Origin: Lentisphaeria bacterium | Lineage (GTDB): Bacteria > Verrucomicrobiota > Lentisphaeria > Victivallales > UBA1829 | Assembly: GCA_017540385.1 (NCBI GenBank) | Contig: JAFYBD010000310.1 | Location: forward strand, 1-18,354 | Length of the DNA stretch: 18,354 nt | Reading direction: 5' to 3' | In this document: positions 1 to 7,426 of the stretch, piece by piece | Position numbering within the stretch: the first letter of the stretch is position 1 | How the letters are laid out: every line of letters starts with the position of its first letter | Notes under the pieces: generated by a model | What the model saw: only the letters and a program-made list of their open reading frames with translations | The model's database searches: none | What the model was told of the DNA's origin: nothing | Position numbers and translations under genes: made by a program

Positions 1-455
1 CTCCGAACGGACCTCTCCCTCAGGGGCCGAGACAGGGACTTCAGAACGGGTTGCCGCAGGGTCCGAAAAACGGACTTCAGAAAGGCCCCAAGAACGGTCC
101 GAAAAACGGACTTCAGAAAGGACCCAAGAACGGTCCGAAAAACGGACTTCAGAAAGGACCCAAGAACGGTCCGAAAAACGGACTTCAGAAAGGACCCAAG
201 AACGGGCCGAAGAACGGGCTTCAGAAAGGACCCAAGAACGGTCCGAAGAACGGGCTTCAACGCGGACCTCAGCAGGGCTTCCAGCGCGGACCTCAGCAGG
301 GCTTCCAGCGCGGACCTCAGCAGGGCTTCCAACGCGGGCCTCAGCAGGGCTTCCAACGCGGGCCTCAGCAGGGCTTCCAAAGCGGACCTCAGCAGGGCTT
401 CCAGCGCGGCATGAGAAACGCCGGACCAGTCGCCCGGGGCCGCGGAAGACGTTAA
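1..455 (+). CDS. Basic low-complexity repeat protein, C-terminal part only
   Basis: The reading frame is open from the first bases of the window (codon phase from position 3) to a TAA at 453-455. The gene therefore starts upstream, and the TTG at 51 is probably not its start. The visible part is almost wholly repeats: five 12-residue units of the type GPKNGLQKGPKN, then six 8-residue units of the type RGPQQGFQ, then a basic end (GMRNAGPVARGRGRR). It is rich in Gly, Pro, Lys, Arg, Asn and Gln, with no predicted membrane segment or fold, so it should be disordered and strongly positive. I do not recognise a family. It may be the tail of a larger protein: the kinase encoded downstream ends in a comparable Gly/Arg/Gln-rich tail that contains MRNRGRNAGP, which resembles the MRNAGP here. 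Binding to nucleic acid or an acidic partner is only a guess. Confidence 0.7.
   Translation, partial: PNGPLPQGPRQGLQNGLPQGPKNGLQKGPKNGPKNGLQKGPKNGPKNGLQKGPKNGPKNGLQKGPKNGPKNGLQKGPKNGPKNGLQRGPQQGFQRGPQQGFQRGPQQGFQRGPQQGFQRGPQQGFQSGPQQGFQRGMRNAGPVARGRGRR
60..259 (+). repeat. 36-bp in-frame tandem repeat, 5 full copies plus a partial
   Basis: Full units occupy 60-95, 96-131, 132-167, 168-203 and 204-239, with a partial unit at 240-259. Each encodes GPKNGLQKGPKN. Units 1-4 are nearly identical in DNA, while unit 5 and the partial differ at third positions (gggccgaagaac). Units 1-4 each carry the perfect inverted repeat GTCCG-AAAAA-CGGAC (first at 61-75), so the mRNA can form a row of small hairpins. 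The near-identity suggests recent expansion by slippage or unequal recombination. Confidence 0.93.
261..404 (+). repeat. 24-bp in-frame tandem repeat, 6 copies
   Basis: Units lie at 261-284, 285-308, 309-332, 333-356, 357-380 and 381-404. Each encodes RGPQQGFQ; the last begins with Ser instead of Arg. They follow directly on the 36-bp array in the same frame and share its GxQxGP rhythm, as if one array was rebuilt from the other. Confidence 0.93.
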
Positions 456-479
456 TTCTCCCGTCTCAAACGCCGGAAC

Positions 480-510
480 ACTCCCGAATCGAACAGGTCC
501 GGGAGTTTTT
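480..510 (+). terminator. Rho-independent terminator of the repeat-protein gene
   Basis: A 7-bp stem, ACTCCCG (480-486) with CGGGAGT (500-506), encloses a 13-nt loop and runs into TTTTT (506-510). It lies 25 bases after the stop codon at 453-455 and before the next promoter, so it separates the repeat-protein gene from the sigma factor gene. Confidence 0.82.
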
Positions 511-513
511 CGT

Positions 514-542
514 TTGACTTTTCGCCAAAACGCGTCTATAGT
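514..542 (+). promoter_or_regulatory. Sigma-70-type promoter of the sigma factor/kinase operon
   Basis: TTGACT (514-519) and TATAGT (537-542) each match consensus at five of six bases and are separated by the optimal 17 bp. Transcription should start near 549, leaving a leader of about 45 bases before the ATG at 594. No clear Shine-Dalgarno sequence precedes that ATG. Confidence 0.75.
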
Positions 543-593
543 AAGGAAAATTCAGCATTTACACCCGCAGCAACACTACTGGATTTCCCTGCC

Positions 594-1190
594 ATGGACA
601 CTCCCGCATCCGACGATCCGGCCGCACGCGATTCCCAATTATGGGAACACCGCGACCGCCTGCTGAGCCTCGCGCGGCGCAACCTGAATCCGATCCTGGC
701 GAAACGCGTTTCGCCCGAGGACGTGGTGCAGGAGACGCTTTCCTCCGCGTGCCGGAGGATGGATTTTCTGCGGAACCGTCCCGAGATACCGCTGTACTAC
801 AAACTGCGGACGATCCTCTTCCAGACCATCACGTCGCTGGAGCGCAAGCATTTGCAGAGCGGCAAACGCGACGCGTACAAGGAACGCGAGGTCGACGACG
901 GCGCCACCACGGCTTCGCCCGCGCTGAACTGGGACATGTTCGCGGACACCGTGACCGGCCCCCTCACCCGGATCGCCCGGGAGGACCGTTACGAACTGCT
1001 CCGCAAGGCATTGGAGTCCCTGCCCGAACACGATCGCGTGATCCTGGAGCTGCGGCATTTCGACGGCATGACGAACTCGGAATGTGCGGAAGCGCTCCAA
1101 TTGACGCAGAAAAATGCGAGCATCCGGTACGTCCGGGCGCTTGAACGCCTCAGAAAACTGCTGATGGAATATACGGAATTTCAGCCGTGA
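594..1190 (+). CDS. ECF-type RNA polymerase sigma factor
   Basis: This is a 198-residue protein of the size of extracytoplasmic-function sigma factors. Region 2 spans about residues 20-95 and includes the motif SPEDVVQET (40-48), matching the DxVQET core-binding signature. Region 4 spans about 135-190 (ALESLPEHDRVILELRHFDG, then a helix-turn-helix around 160-185). The spacer between them is short and there is no region 3, as expected for ECF factors. It looks like the Planctomycetes/Verrucomicrobia type that is often encoded beside Ser/Thr kinases. Its stop codon overlaps the kinase start (GTGA, 1187-1190), so the two are translationally coupled. I see no anti-sigma factor gene, so the kinase may take that control role (inference). 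The ATG at 594 is chosen because the promoter at 514-542 lies just upstream. Confidence 0.9.
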   Translation: MDTPASDDPAARDSQLWEHRDRLLSLARRNLNPILAKRVSPEDVVQETLSSACRRMDFLRNRPEIPLYYKLRTILFQTITSLERKHLQSGKRDAYKEREVDDGATTASPALNWDMFADTVTGPLTRIAREDRYELLRKALESLPEHDRVILELRHFDGMTNSECAEALQLTQKNASIRYVRALERLRKLLMEYTEFQP

Positions 1191-3781
1191 ACGACGACAC
1201 GACATTCGAAGACCTGGTCGAAACCTACCTGGACGCCCTCCGCGACGGAAGCGCCCCCGGGATCGAGGAGTACGCCGGGCTTCACCCCGAATACGCCGAC
1301 AGGCTCCGCGACCTCCTGCCGCTGATGGTGCGGATGGAGGACTGCGCCACGGAGACCGCCACCGCGCGGAAACAGGCCGTTTCCCGGGACGAATTCCCCG
1401 ACATGAGCGGGTCGGATTACCGTCTGATCCGGCGGATCGGAGCCGGCGGCATGGGCGAAGTCTTCGAGGCCACGCAGATTTCGCTGGACCGGAAAGTGGC
1501 CGTGAAGCTCCTTTCGCCGCGCCTGACCGCCGACCCCGCCCAGCGCGACCAGTTCGAGAACGAGGCGCGCGTGATCGCGATGCTCCACCACCCGAACATC
1601 GTGCAGATCCTGAACGCGGGCGTCTGCGCCGAGCGCTGCTATTACGCCATGGAGCTCATCGACGGCAAAGGGCTCGACCGATGCAGAATCGACAACCCCC
1701 GCGAGATCGCCCGACTGGGGCTTCAGGCCGCCCGGGCACTCGCCTACGCCCACAGCTGCCATGTATTGCACCGGGACGTGAAGCCCGCGAACCTGCTGCT
1801 CGACGCCCAGGGAGACGTCCATATCGGCGACTTCGGGCTGGCGTTCGTGCTGGAGGACGCTGCCGGCAGGTCGGATTCCGCCGGACGGAGAATCGGCACG
1901 CTCCGCTACATGGCCCCGGAACGCCTCTCGAAAGGCGTCAATTCCTACGCGGGCGACCAGTATTCGTTCGGCGTGACGCTGTACGAACTCGTCTCCCACG
2001 CGCCCGTCCTCGCGGAGAAGGATCCGGACAAACTCACCGCGCGCATCTCGTCCGGCCCCCTGCCCCCCTTGAAATGTCCTGATCGCGAGCTCGCCGCCAT
2101 CATCAACCGCTGCACGGCGTTCGACCCGGCGAACCGTTATCCGGGCATGGAGGAGGCCGCGGCCGACCTGGAGCATTTCCTGCGGCACGAACCGGTCACG
2201 GCCGCCCCGCCGTCGCCGATCCGGCGTTTCCGCCTGTGGGCGAAACGCAAGCCCGCCGAAGCCGCGTTGAGCACGTTCGCGAACCTCGCTGCCGGGGCGT
2301 TCGCCGTAGCCGTGACGGTCGGGTACTTCAGGACCAATGCGGCGCTGAAGCTCGCGGAGAAGAACGCCGCGGCGGCCAACGCGGCGCTGTCGGACATCTT
2401 CGCGCACATCGAACACCGCGCGCCGACCTCCAGCGGGAGCGAACTGCTCTCGCGCCTGATGCCGTATTACCAGGAGATCGCCATGCAGGGCGAAAGCCCC
2501 CAGTCGCGCATCGCCGCCGTAAACCGGATCATCGGGACGGCCGCCATGCGCTCCGGCAACTACCCGCTCGCGGAGAACGCGTTCCGGCGCGTCTGGGAAC
2601 TCGAGTCCGATCCCGGGGCTTTGACCCAGCTCGCGTCCGCGCTCAGGCTGCAGGGCAAGACGGCGCAGGCCGACGAGACCGCGCGCCAGGTGATCGACCT
2701 CTTCCCCGATTCCTGCGAAGCGGTGGACGCGCTCCAGTCCCTCGGCCAGTACGAGGACGCCTTCGCGCTGATCCTCTCGCTCCTGCGGCAGGACCCGGGC
2801 GACCCGGAGTACCGATACCAGTACGCCCTGCTGCTCGAAAACCGGCCGGAGCTGGCCGAGGGCGAACACGTCGACGGGGTGGAACCGAACGCCGCGGCGC
2901 TGCTGCTCAAACTCGCCGAAGAACATCCCGGCCACATGGAATACGCGCTCTCCACGGTCGACCTCATGAACCGGCGGCTGCACGCGCAGGAACGCATCCG
3001 CCCGCAGGACCGGAACGCCCTGGAGCAGGCCCTCGCGCTGTCCGACCGGCTGCTCGCGCAGTACCCGAACACGCCCGAAGTCGCGACCTCCGTGGTCGAT
3101 ATGCGGACCGCGTACATCGCATTGCTGCGGCGGAACAACGATCAGGCGTCGGCCCGGAAGGAGGAGGCGCGTTTGCAGGGCATGCTCGAGATCCTGTACC
3201 GGAGCCCGGACGCGCCTGACACGGTGAAGGAAAGCCTGTTGTCGATCCAGCTGGGTCAGCTGGCGCAGATGACCGCGTCGCGGCTCCAGCCGTTCCAGGA
3301 ACTCGCGGAGAAGATTTCGAGCGAGCTCAACGACTACCGCGGGGAACGCCTCGGGGAGTTTCAGGAGAAACTGCTCCAGCTGTCGTCCCGGGCGGGAGTC
3401 CAGGTGCGGCCGGTCAGAACGCTCCTGATGCGGAACCGCGGCAGAAACGCCGGTCCGCCCGCCGAAGCGCGGGCCGCGCAGAGGCCCGGATGGATCAACC
3501 GGCCGGGCGGGGCGAATCCGGCCGGGCCGAGAGCGGCCGGGAATGGAAAACGCGGCGAGCAGGCGTCCGGAAATCAGCAGAGACAGCAGAACATCTTCTT
3601 CCGCCGCGAGCAATCGCCCGGCGGAACCGGCAACGGCGGCAATCCGCCCGGAAATCAGCAGAGACAGCAGCCGTCGCCCAATCGGGGCGAGCAGGCTTCC
3701 GGGACCGGAAATCGAGGAGAACAGACCTCACTCGATCGTGGCGAGCAGGCGTCTGGCGGCGGTAGCCGTCGCGCGCTCTGA
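1187..3781 (+). CDS. Membrane Ser/Thr protein kinase with TPR-like region and disordered repeat tail
   Basis: This 864-residue PknB-like (Hanks-type) kinase has a GTG start inside the sigma factor stop. Residues 7-45 carry the short N-terminal signature seen in planctomycete and verrucomicrobial kinases. The kinase domain runs from about 78 to 332: glycine loop GAGGMG (85-90), VAVK with Lys107, helix-C Glu126, HRDVKPAN (195-202), DFG (215-217) and APE (243-245), so it should be active. One membrane helix is likely around 359-381, placing the kinase in the cytoplasm and the rest outside it. Residues about 440-680 are helical with TPR-like pairs (for example 459-510). Residues 748-864 are disordered, with four GEQAS/GEQTS motifs and two GNQQRQQ motifs. 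The last 54 bases, stop included, overlap lpxB on the other strand. No PASTA domain is seen. Substrates are unknown; the coupled sigma factor is the obvious candidate. Confidence 0.92.
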   Translation: MNDDTTFEDLVETYLDALRDGSAPGIEEYAGLHPEYADRLRDLLPLMVRMEDCATETATARKQAVSRDEFPDMSGSDYRLIRRIGAGGMGEVFEATQISLDRKVAVKLLSPRLTADPAQRDQFENEARVIAMLHHPNIVQILNAGVCAERCYYAMELIDGKGLDRCRIDNPREIARLGLQAARALAYAHSCHVLHRDVKPANLLLDAQGDVHIGDFGLAFVLEDAAGRSDSAGRRIGTLRYMAPERLSKGVNSYAGDQYSFGVTLYELVSHAPVLAEKDPDKLTARISSGPLPPLKCPDRELAAIINRCTAFDPANRYPGMEEAAADLEHFLRHEPVTAAPPSPIRRFRLWAKRKPAEAALSTFANLAAGAFAVAVTVGYFRTNAALKLAEKNAAAANAALSDIFAHIEHRAPTSSGSELLSRLMPYYQEIAMQGESPQSRIAAVNRIIGTAAMRSGNYPLAENAFRRVWELESDPGALTQLASALRLQGKTAQADETARQVIDLFPDSCEAVDALQSLGQYEDAFALILSLLRQDPGDPEYRYQYALLLENRPELAEGEHVDGVEPNAAALLLKLAEEHPGHMEYALSTVDLMNRRLHAQERIRPQDRNALEQALALSDRLLAQYPNTPEVATSVVDMRTAYIALLRRNNDQASARKEEARLQGMLEILYRSPDAPDTVKESLLSIQLGQLAQMTASRLQPFQELAEKISSELNDYRGERLGEFQEKLLQLSSRAGVQVRPVRTLLMRNRGRNAGPPAEARAAQRPGWINRPGGANPAGPRAAGNGKRGEQASGNQQRQQNIFFRREQSPGGTGNGGNPPGNQQRQQPSPNRGEQASGTGNRGEQTSLDRGEQASGGGSRRAL
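3567..3670 (+). repeat. 23-bp exact direct repeat within the kinase tail
   Basis: The 23 bases at 3567-3589 recur exactly at 3648-3670, 81 bp (27 codons) apart and in frame. They encode SGNQQRQQ and PGNQQRQQ. Degenerate copies of a gcgagcaggc-type element encoding GEQAS surround them. The tail thus appears to have grown by in-frame duplication. Confidence 0.85.
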
Positions 3782-4888
3782 ACCCGGCGCGAGCATCCGG
3801 CGGAGTTCCTCCATGTCGTGCTCGACTTCGGCGCATCTCGGGCCGCCCGGCAGGATGCGTTCGAGCGCATCGGCCATGTTTTTCGGCTTCACATGATGCT
3901 GGAGAAATTCCTCGAACGTCTTCCGGTTCAGGATGATGTTCACCATCGTGAACGCGTCGCGGAAGAGTTTCCGCACGATCAGCAGCGCGAAGAGGAACGT
4001 GATGGTGTTCAACCGGTAGGCCACGACGAGCGGCAGACCGGCGATGGCGCACTCCACCGTGACCGTGCCGGACGCGGCCAACCCGGCGCTGCACACCTGG
4101 ATCGCGCGGGGCGTGTCGCCCATCTGAACGTCGATCCGCACGTCCTTCATCTCGGGATGCCGGCGCGTGAACCGATCCAGCCCGGCGACGACGTCGCGGT
4201 AGGTTTGCTCGCGCTGGAGAGAAATGGTAAAATACAGCTCGGGGCGGCGTTTGTGGAGGATGAGCACGGTCTCCAGGAAGGGTCCCAGCAGCTGGGACGT
4301 CTCGTGTGCCCGGCTCCCCGGCAGGATGAGCACGTGGTTCGGGTCGCGTTTCAGCGCGGGGTCGGTGCGCTCCCGGACGATCTCGATCAGCGGATGCCCG
4401 TCGAAATGCGTCTCCAGGCCGGACCCGGCCCAGACCTCGGTTTCGAAGGGGAAGATCACGATGAGCTTGCGGCAGTAACGCGCAATGCGCGGGATGTTGG
4501 CCTTGCGCCACGCCCAGACCTGCGGACTGACGAACCACACCACGGGGATCCCGAGCTTCCAGAGTCGTTTCGCCAGGCGGATGTTGAACCCGGGATTGTC
4601 GATGACCATCACCACGTCCGGGCGCGTCTTCTTCGCCAGGCGGATGCAGAGGAAGAAGATGCGGATGAACGTGCCGATGTGCGCGAAGACCTCGATGAGG
4701 CCGACCACGCCGAGTTCGGAGGAGTCGATGAAGAGGTCGACTCCGGCGTCGCGCATGCGGTGGCCGCCCATGCCGCGGACGACCGCGTCGGGGCGCTGCT
4801 TCTTCACTTCCTGGGCGATACGCGCGCCGTACAGGTCGCCGGAGGATTCCCCGGCCATGATCCAGACGAGTGGTTGTTTGTGACTCAT
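3728..4888 (-). CDS. lpxB: Lipid-A-disaccharide synthase
   Basis: LpxB joins UDP-2,3-diacylglucosamine to lipid X to make the lipid A disaccharide at the cytoplasmic face of the inner membrane. The 386-residue length fits the family. Family motifs are present: AGESSGD (12-18), DNPGFN (97-102), VSPQVWAWR (120-128), LPGSR (189-193) and ASGTVTVE (272-279). The ATG at 4888 has a Shine-Dalgarno AGGAGA (4897-4902 on the plus strand) eight bases upstream. It follows ffh by 25 bases on the same strand, so the two are probably co-transcribed. Its TGA lies inside the convergent kinase gene, giving a 54-bp tail-to-tail overlap. The LpxB C-terminus looks normal, so the kinase tail seems to be the extended partner. 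This gene is good evidence that the cell makes lipopolysaccharide or a related glycolipid. Confidence 0.95.
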   Translation of the reverse strand: MSHKQPLVWIMAGESSGDLYGARIAQEVKKQRPDAVVRGMGGHRMRDAGVDLFIDSSELGVVGLIEVFAHIGTFIRIFFLCIRLAKKTRPDVVMVIDNPGFNIRLAKRLWKLGIPVVWFVSPQVWAWRKANIPRIARYCRKLIVIFPFETEVWAGSGLETHFDGHPLIEIVRERTDPALKRDPNHVLILPGSRAHETSQLLGPFLETVLILHKRRPELYFTISLQREQTYRDVVAGLDRFTRRHPEMKDVRIDVQMGDTPRAIQVCSAGLAASGTVTVECAIAGLPLVVAYRLNTITFLFALLIVRKLFRDAFTMVNIILNRKTFEEFLQHHVKPKNMADALERILPGGPRCAEVEHDMEELRRMLAPGSERATATAARRLLATIE

Positions 4889-4913
4889 GATCGCTGTCTC
4901 CTGCCGTGACCGG

Positions 4914-6347
4914 TCATTTCTTGCGGCGTTTCTTCTTCGGCGGGGTGTAATTGCTGCCGCGCATACGGAAACCGCCCATGCCGCCGAATCCGCCCATGCC
5001 GCCGAATCCGCCCATGCCGCCCATGCCGCCGAATCCGCCCCTCATGCCCCCGGCCATGCGGTCGAGGAGACTGTTGTTCTTCATGACTTTCTTCATGAGG
5101 AGGAACTGCTTGATGAGCTGGGAGACTTCGTCGACGGAGCGGCCGGAGCCCTTCGCGATGCGTCTGCGGCGGGGCATGTCGATCTGTTCGGCGTTGGCGC
5201 GCTCGTATTTGGTCATGGAGCAGATGATGGCCTCCATGCCTGCGAACTTGGACGGGGCGAGCTCGGCGACGCCGGAGAGCTTGTCGCCGCCGGGGAGGAA
5301 TTTCAGGATGGTTTCGAGACCGCCCAGGCGCGTCATCTGCCGCAGCTGCCCCAGGAAATCGTCGAAGTCGAACGTGTTCTTGCGGATCTTCTCCTCGAAC
5401 TTCGCCGCTTCCTCCTGGTCGATCTTCTCCACGGCGCGTTCCACGAGCGACACCACGTCGCCCATGCCGAGGATGCGGGACGCCATGCGGTCGGGGTGGA
5501 AGACGTCGAGGTCCTCCATTTTCTCGCCGGAACCGGTGAACTTGACCGGGCAGCCCGTGACTTTGCGGATGGAGAGCGCCGCGCCGCCGCGTGCGTCACC
5601 GTCGAGCTTGGTGAGCACGATGCCGGTCAGGTGGAGCGCGTCGTTGAAATGCGTCGCCACGGAGACGGCCTGCTGACCGAGCGCGGCGTCGGCGACGAGG
5701 AGGATTTCCCCGGCCTGCGTGAGGTTGGAGACCATCACCAGCTCCTGCACCATGTCGGCGTCGATCTGGAGCCGGCCGGCCGTGTCGACGATCAGGAAAT
5801 CGTCGTTCTCGGAGCGGGCGCGTTCGAGGGCGCGCAGCGCGATCCCGGGGACGTCGCCCACGCCTTCCTCCGCGTAGACCGGCACGCCGACCTCTTCGCC
5901 GAGGACTTTCAGCTGTTCGACGGCGGCGGGACGGTACACGTCGCAGGCCGCGAGCAGGACCTTTTTGCCCTTGCCCTTCAGATGGCGTGCGAGTTTGGCG
6001 CTGGTCGTGGTCTTGCCGGAGCCGTGCAGACCGACCATCAGGATCACGTTCGGATGCGCGCCGGTATTGAGTTCCGCCTCGGCGGAGCCCATGAGTTCGA
6101 CGAGTTTGTCGTGCACGATCTTCACGGCCTGCTGGCCGGGGGTGACGCTGCGGACGACGGATTCGCCGAGGCAGGCCTGGCGGACCTCGTTCACGAAGCC
6201 GTCGGCGACCTCGATGTTCACGTCGGCGTCGATCAGGGCGTCGCGGACTTCCTGCATGGATTCCGCGATATTGGATTCGGATATGGTCGTCTGGCCGCGA
6301 AGCCGGCGGAAGACGTCCTGGAACTTGTCGGAAAGATTTTCAAACAT
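4914..6347 (-). CDS. ffh: Signal recognition particle protein Ffh
   Basis: Ffh is the SRP54-type GTPase that binds 4.5S RNA and signal peptides and delivers ribosomes to FtsY at the membrane. The order of parts in 477 residues is normal: N domain about 1-95, G domain about 96-295 with GLHGSGKT (106-113), the ACDVYRPAA insertion-box region (134-142), DTAGR (188-192) and TKLDG (246-250), then the M domain about 325-435. The RNA-binding stretch RRRRIAKGSGRSVDEV (393-408) is present. Residues 433-461 form an unusual GGMGGF-type repeat followed by a very basic end (KKKRRKK). The ATG at 6347 is preceded by a weak AAGAGA ribosome site. The likely promoter is the minus-strand -10 at 6390-6395. lpxB follows 25 bases after its stop. 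Confidence 0.97.
   Translation of the reverse strand: MFENLSDKFQDVFRRLRGQTTISESNIAESMQEVRDALIDADVNIEVADGFVNEVRQACLGESVVRSVTPGQQAVKIVHDKLVELMGSAEAELNTGAHPNVILMVGLHGSGKTTTSAKLARHLKGKGKKVLLAACDVYRPAAVEQLKVLGEEVGVPVYAEEGVGDVPGIALRALERARSENDDFLIVDTAGRLQIDADMVQELVMVSNLTQAGEILLVADAALGQQAVSVATHFNDALHLTGIVLTKLDGDARGGAALSIRKVTGCPVKFTGSGEKMEDLDVFHPDRMASRILGMGDVVSLVERAVEKIDQEEAAKFEEKIRKNTFDFDDFLGQLRQMTRLGGLETILKFLPGGDKLSGVAELAPSKFAGMEAIICSMTKYERANAEQIDMPRRRRIAKGSGRSVDEVSQLIKQFLLMKKVMKNNSLLDRMAGGMRGGFGGMGGMGGFGGMGGFGGMGGFRMRGSNYTPPKKKRRKK
4969..5043 (-). repeat. Gly-Met-Phe repeat at the Ffh C-terminus
   Basis: Short in-frame DNA repeats of the type ccgcccatgccgccgaat encode alternating GGM and GGF triplets after the end of the helical M domain. 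The methionine content resembles the M-domain signal-peptide groove, but the glycine-rich setting implies a flexible tail rather than a helix. Confidence 0.8.
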
Positions 6348-6365
6348 TTTACGGTCTCTTGCGCT

Positions 6366-6395
6366 TTGAAAAAATAGAGGCGGTGTTATATTATA
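6366..6395. promoter_or_regulatory. Overlapping divergent promoters for ffh and the RluA-family gene
   Basis: On the plus strand, TTGAAA (6366-6371) is 17 bp from TATTAT (6389-6394), which should start transcription near 6401. On the minus strand a perfect TATAAT (plus 6390-6395) is preceded by TGC, an extended -10, and should start near 6383. No good minus-strand -35 is seen. The two -10 elements share five base pairs because TATTATA is nearly self-complementary. The predicted starts are about 18 bp apart. Confidence 0.72.
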
Positions 6396-6454
6396 GCATA
6401 AGATACGAAAAAAGCTATCTCGCGACCCCTAAAAAACCTCTTTTTTTTTCGAAA

Positions 6455-7426
6455 ATGCCCGAACGAACCATCCAGACCATCGCAGGACCCGAACTCGAAG
6501 GAGTACGGCTCGACCACTTCCTCACCGCGCGGTTCACCTACCAGTCCCGGACCGGGTGGCAGAACATCGTCCGCGAGGGGAGGATCACGGTCAACGGCAT
6601 CCGGGTCAGAGCGTCGCGCAAACTCCACGCGGGCGACGTGATCGTGTTCGACGTGGAGGGGATCGGGGAGCCGGAGGTCGATCCGACGTACCAGGTGGTG
6701 CTGGAGCGCCCGGAGTTCCTGATCGTCTCAAAATCCGGCATGCTCCCGGTCCACCCCTCGGGATGTTATTTCCGCAATACGCTCCTGATGCTCATGAAGG
6801 AGCGTTACGGCGAGCTCTATGTGGTGAACCGCCTCGACCGGGAGACCTCCGGGCTGGTCCTGCTCGCGCGCGACCCGGGGACGGCCGGAGTCCTGAGCAC
6901 GCTTTTCGCTTCGCGCCAGGTGGAGAAAACGTACCTCGCGGCCGTCTTCGGCGAATTCCCGGCGGGGACGGTCCGATGCGACGGCTGGCTGTCGTCCGAC
7001 CCGGATTCGCAGGTGCGGAAGAAACGGCGTTTCACGGCGGACGCCCCCGGGACCGAGGACGCGGAGGAGTGTTCCACCGAGTTCACGCGCATCATGACCC
7101 GCGGCGGGTACAGCCTCGTCGCCTGCAGGCCCCATACCGGACGGCTTCATCAGATACGCGCCACACTGTATTCCACCGGATTCCCCCTGCTCGGCGACAA
7201 GCTCTACGGACCCGACGACACGATCTTTCTGCGTTTCACCGAGGACGCCATGACGGATTCCGACCGGGCGGCGCTGGTGCTGCCGACGCAGGCGCTTCAC
7301 GCGTGGCGTTTGAGGTTTCGTCTGCCGGGGACCGGGGAGGAGATATGCTGTCAATCCCGCGCCCCGGACGCCATGCTGGAGCCGTTCGGGATGCCGGAGG
7401 AACGCTTTTTGAGCGATTCGGCTTGA
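6455..7426 (+). CDS. RluA-family 23S rRNA/tRNA pseudouridine synthase
   Basis: This 323-residue protein would isomerise uridine to pseudouridine in structured RNA. An S4 RNA-binding domain lies at about 18-70. The catalytic domain follows, with NRLDRETSG (125-133) and catalytic Asp128, and a later RPHTGRLHQIR motif typical of RluA/RluC/RluD. The usual KPxG motif near residue 93 reads KSGM. The target site cannot be assigned from sequence. I chose the ATG at 6455 because the frame upstream back to 6359 runs through the promoter and a low-complexity A/T stretch; no Shine-Dalgarno sequence is visible (tttttttttcgaaaATG). It is divergent from ffh. Its TGA stop (7424-7426) lies inside the -35 hexamer of the next promoter. 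Confidence 0.92.
   Translation: MPERTIQTIAGPELEGVRLDHFLTARFTYQSRTGWQNIVREGRITVNGIRVRASRKLHAGDVIVFDVEGIGEPEVDPTYQVVLERPEFLIVSKSGMLPVHPSGCYFRNTLLMLMKERYGELYVVNRLDRETSGLVLLARDPGTAGVLSTLFASRQVEKTYLAAVFGEFPAGTVRCDGWLSSDPDSQVRKKRRFTADAPGTEDAEECSTEFTRIMTRGGYSLVACRPHTGRLHQIRATLYSTGFPLLGDKLYGPDDTIFLRFTEDAMTDSDRAALVLPTQALHAWRLRFRLPGTGEEICCQSRAPDAMLEPFGMPEERFLSDSA

Noticed and set aside
60..404. CRISPR-like array because of regular 36-bp repeats
   Set aside because: The repeats are directly adjacent with no unique spacers, stay in one open frame and encode a repeated peptide.
1181..3613. 810-codon minus-strand frame opposite the kinase
   Set aside because: The kinase catalytic motifs are on the plus strand in order; the antisense frame shows no domain and is a composition artefact.
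6359..6454. Longer N-terminus for the RluA-family gene beginning at a TTG at 6359
   Set aside because: This stretch contains the divergent promoter and A/T-rich leader, and the S4 domain begins soon after the ATG at 6455.
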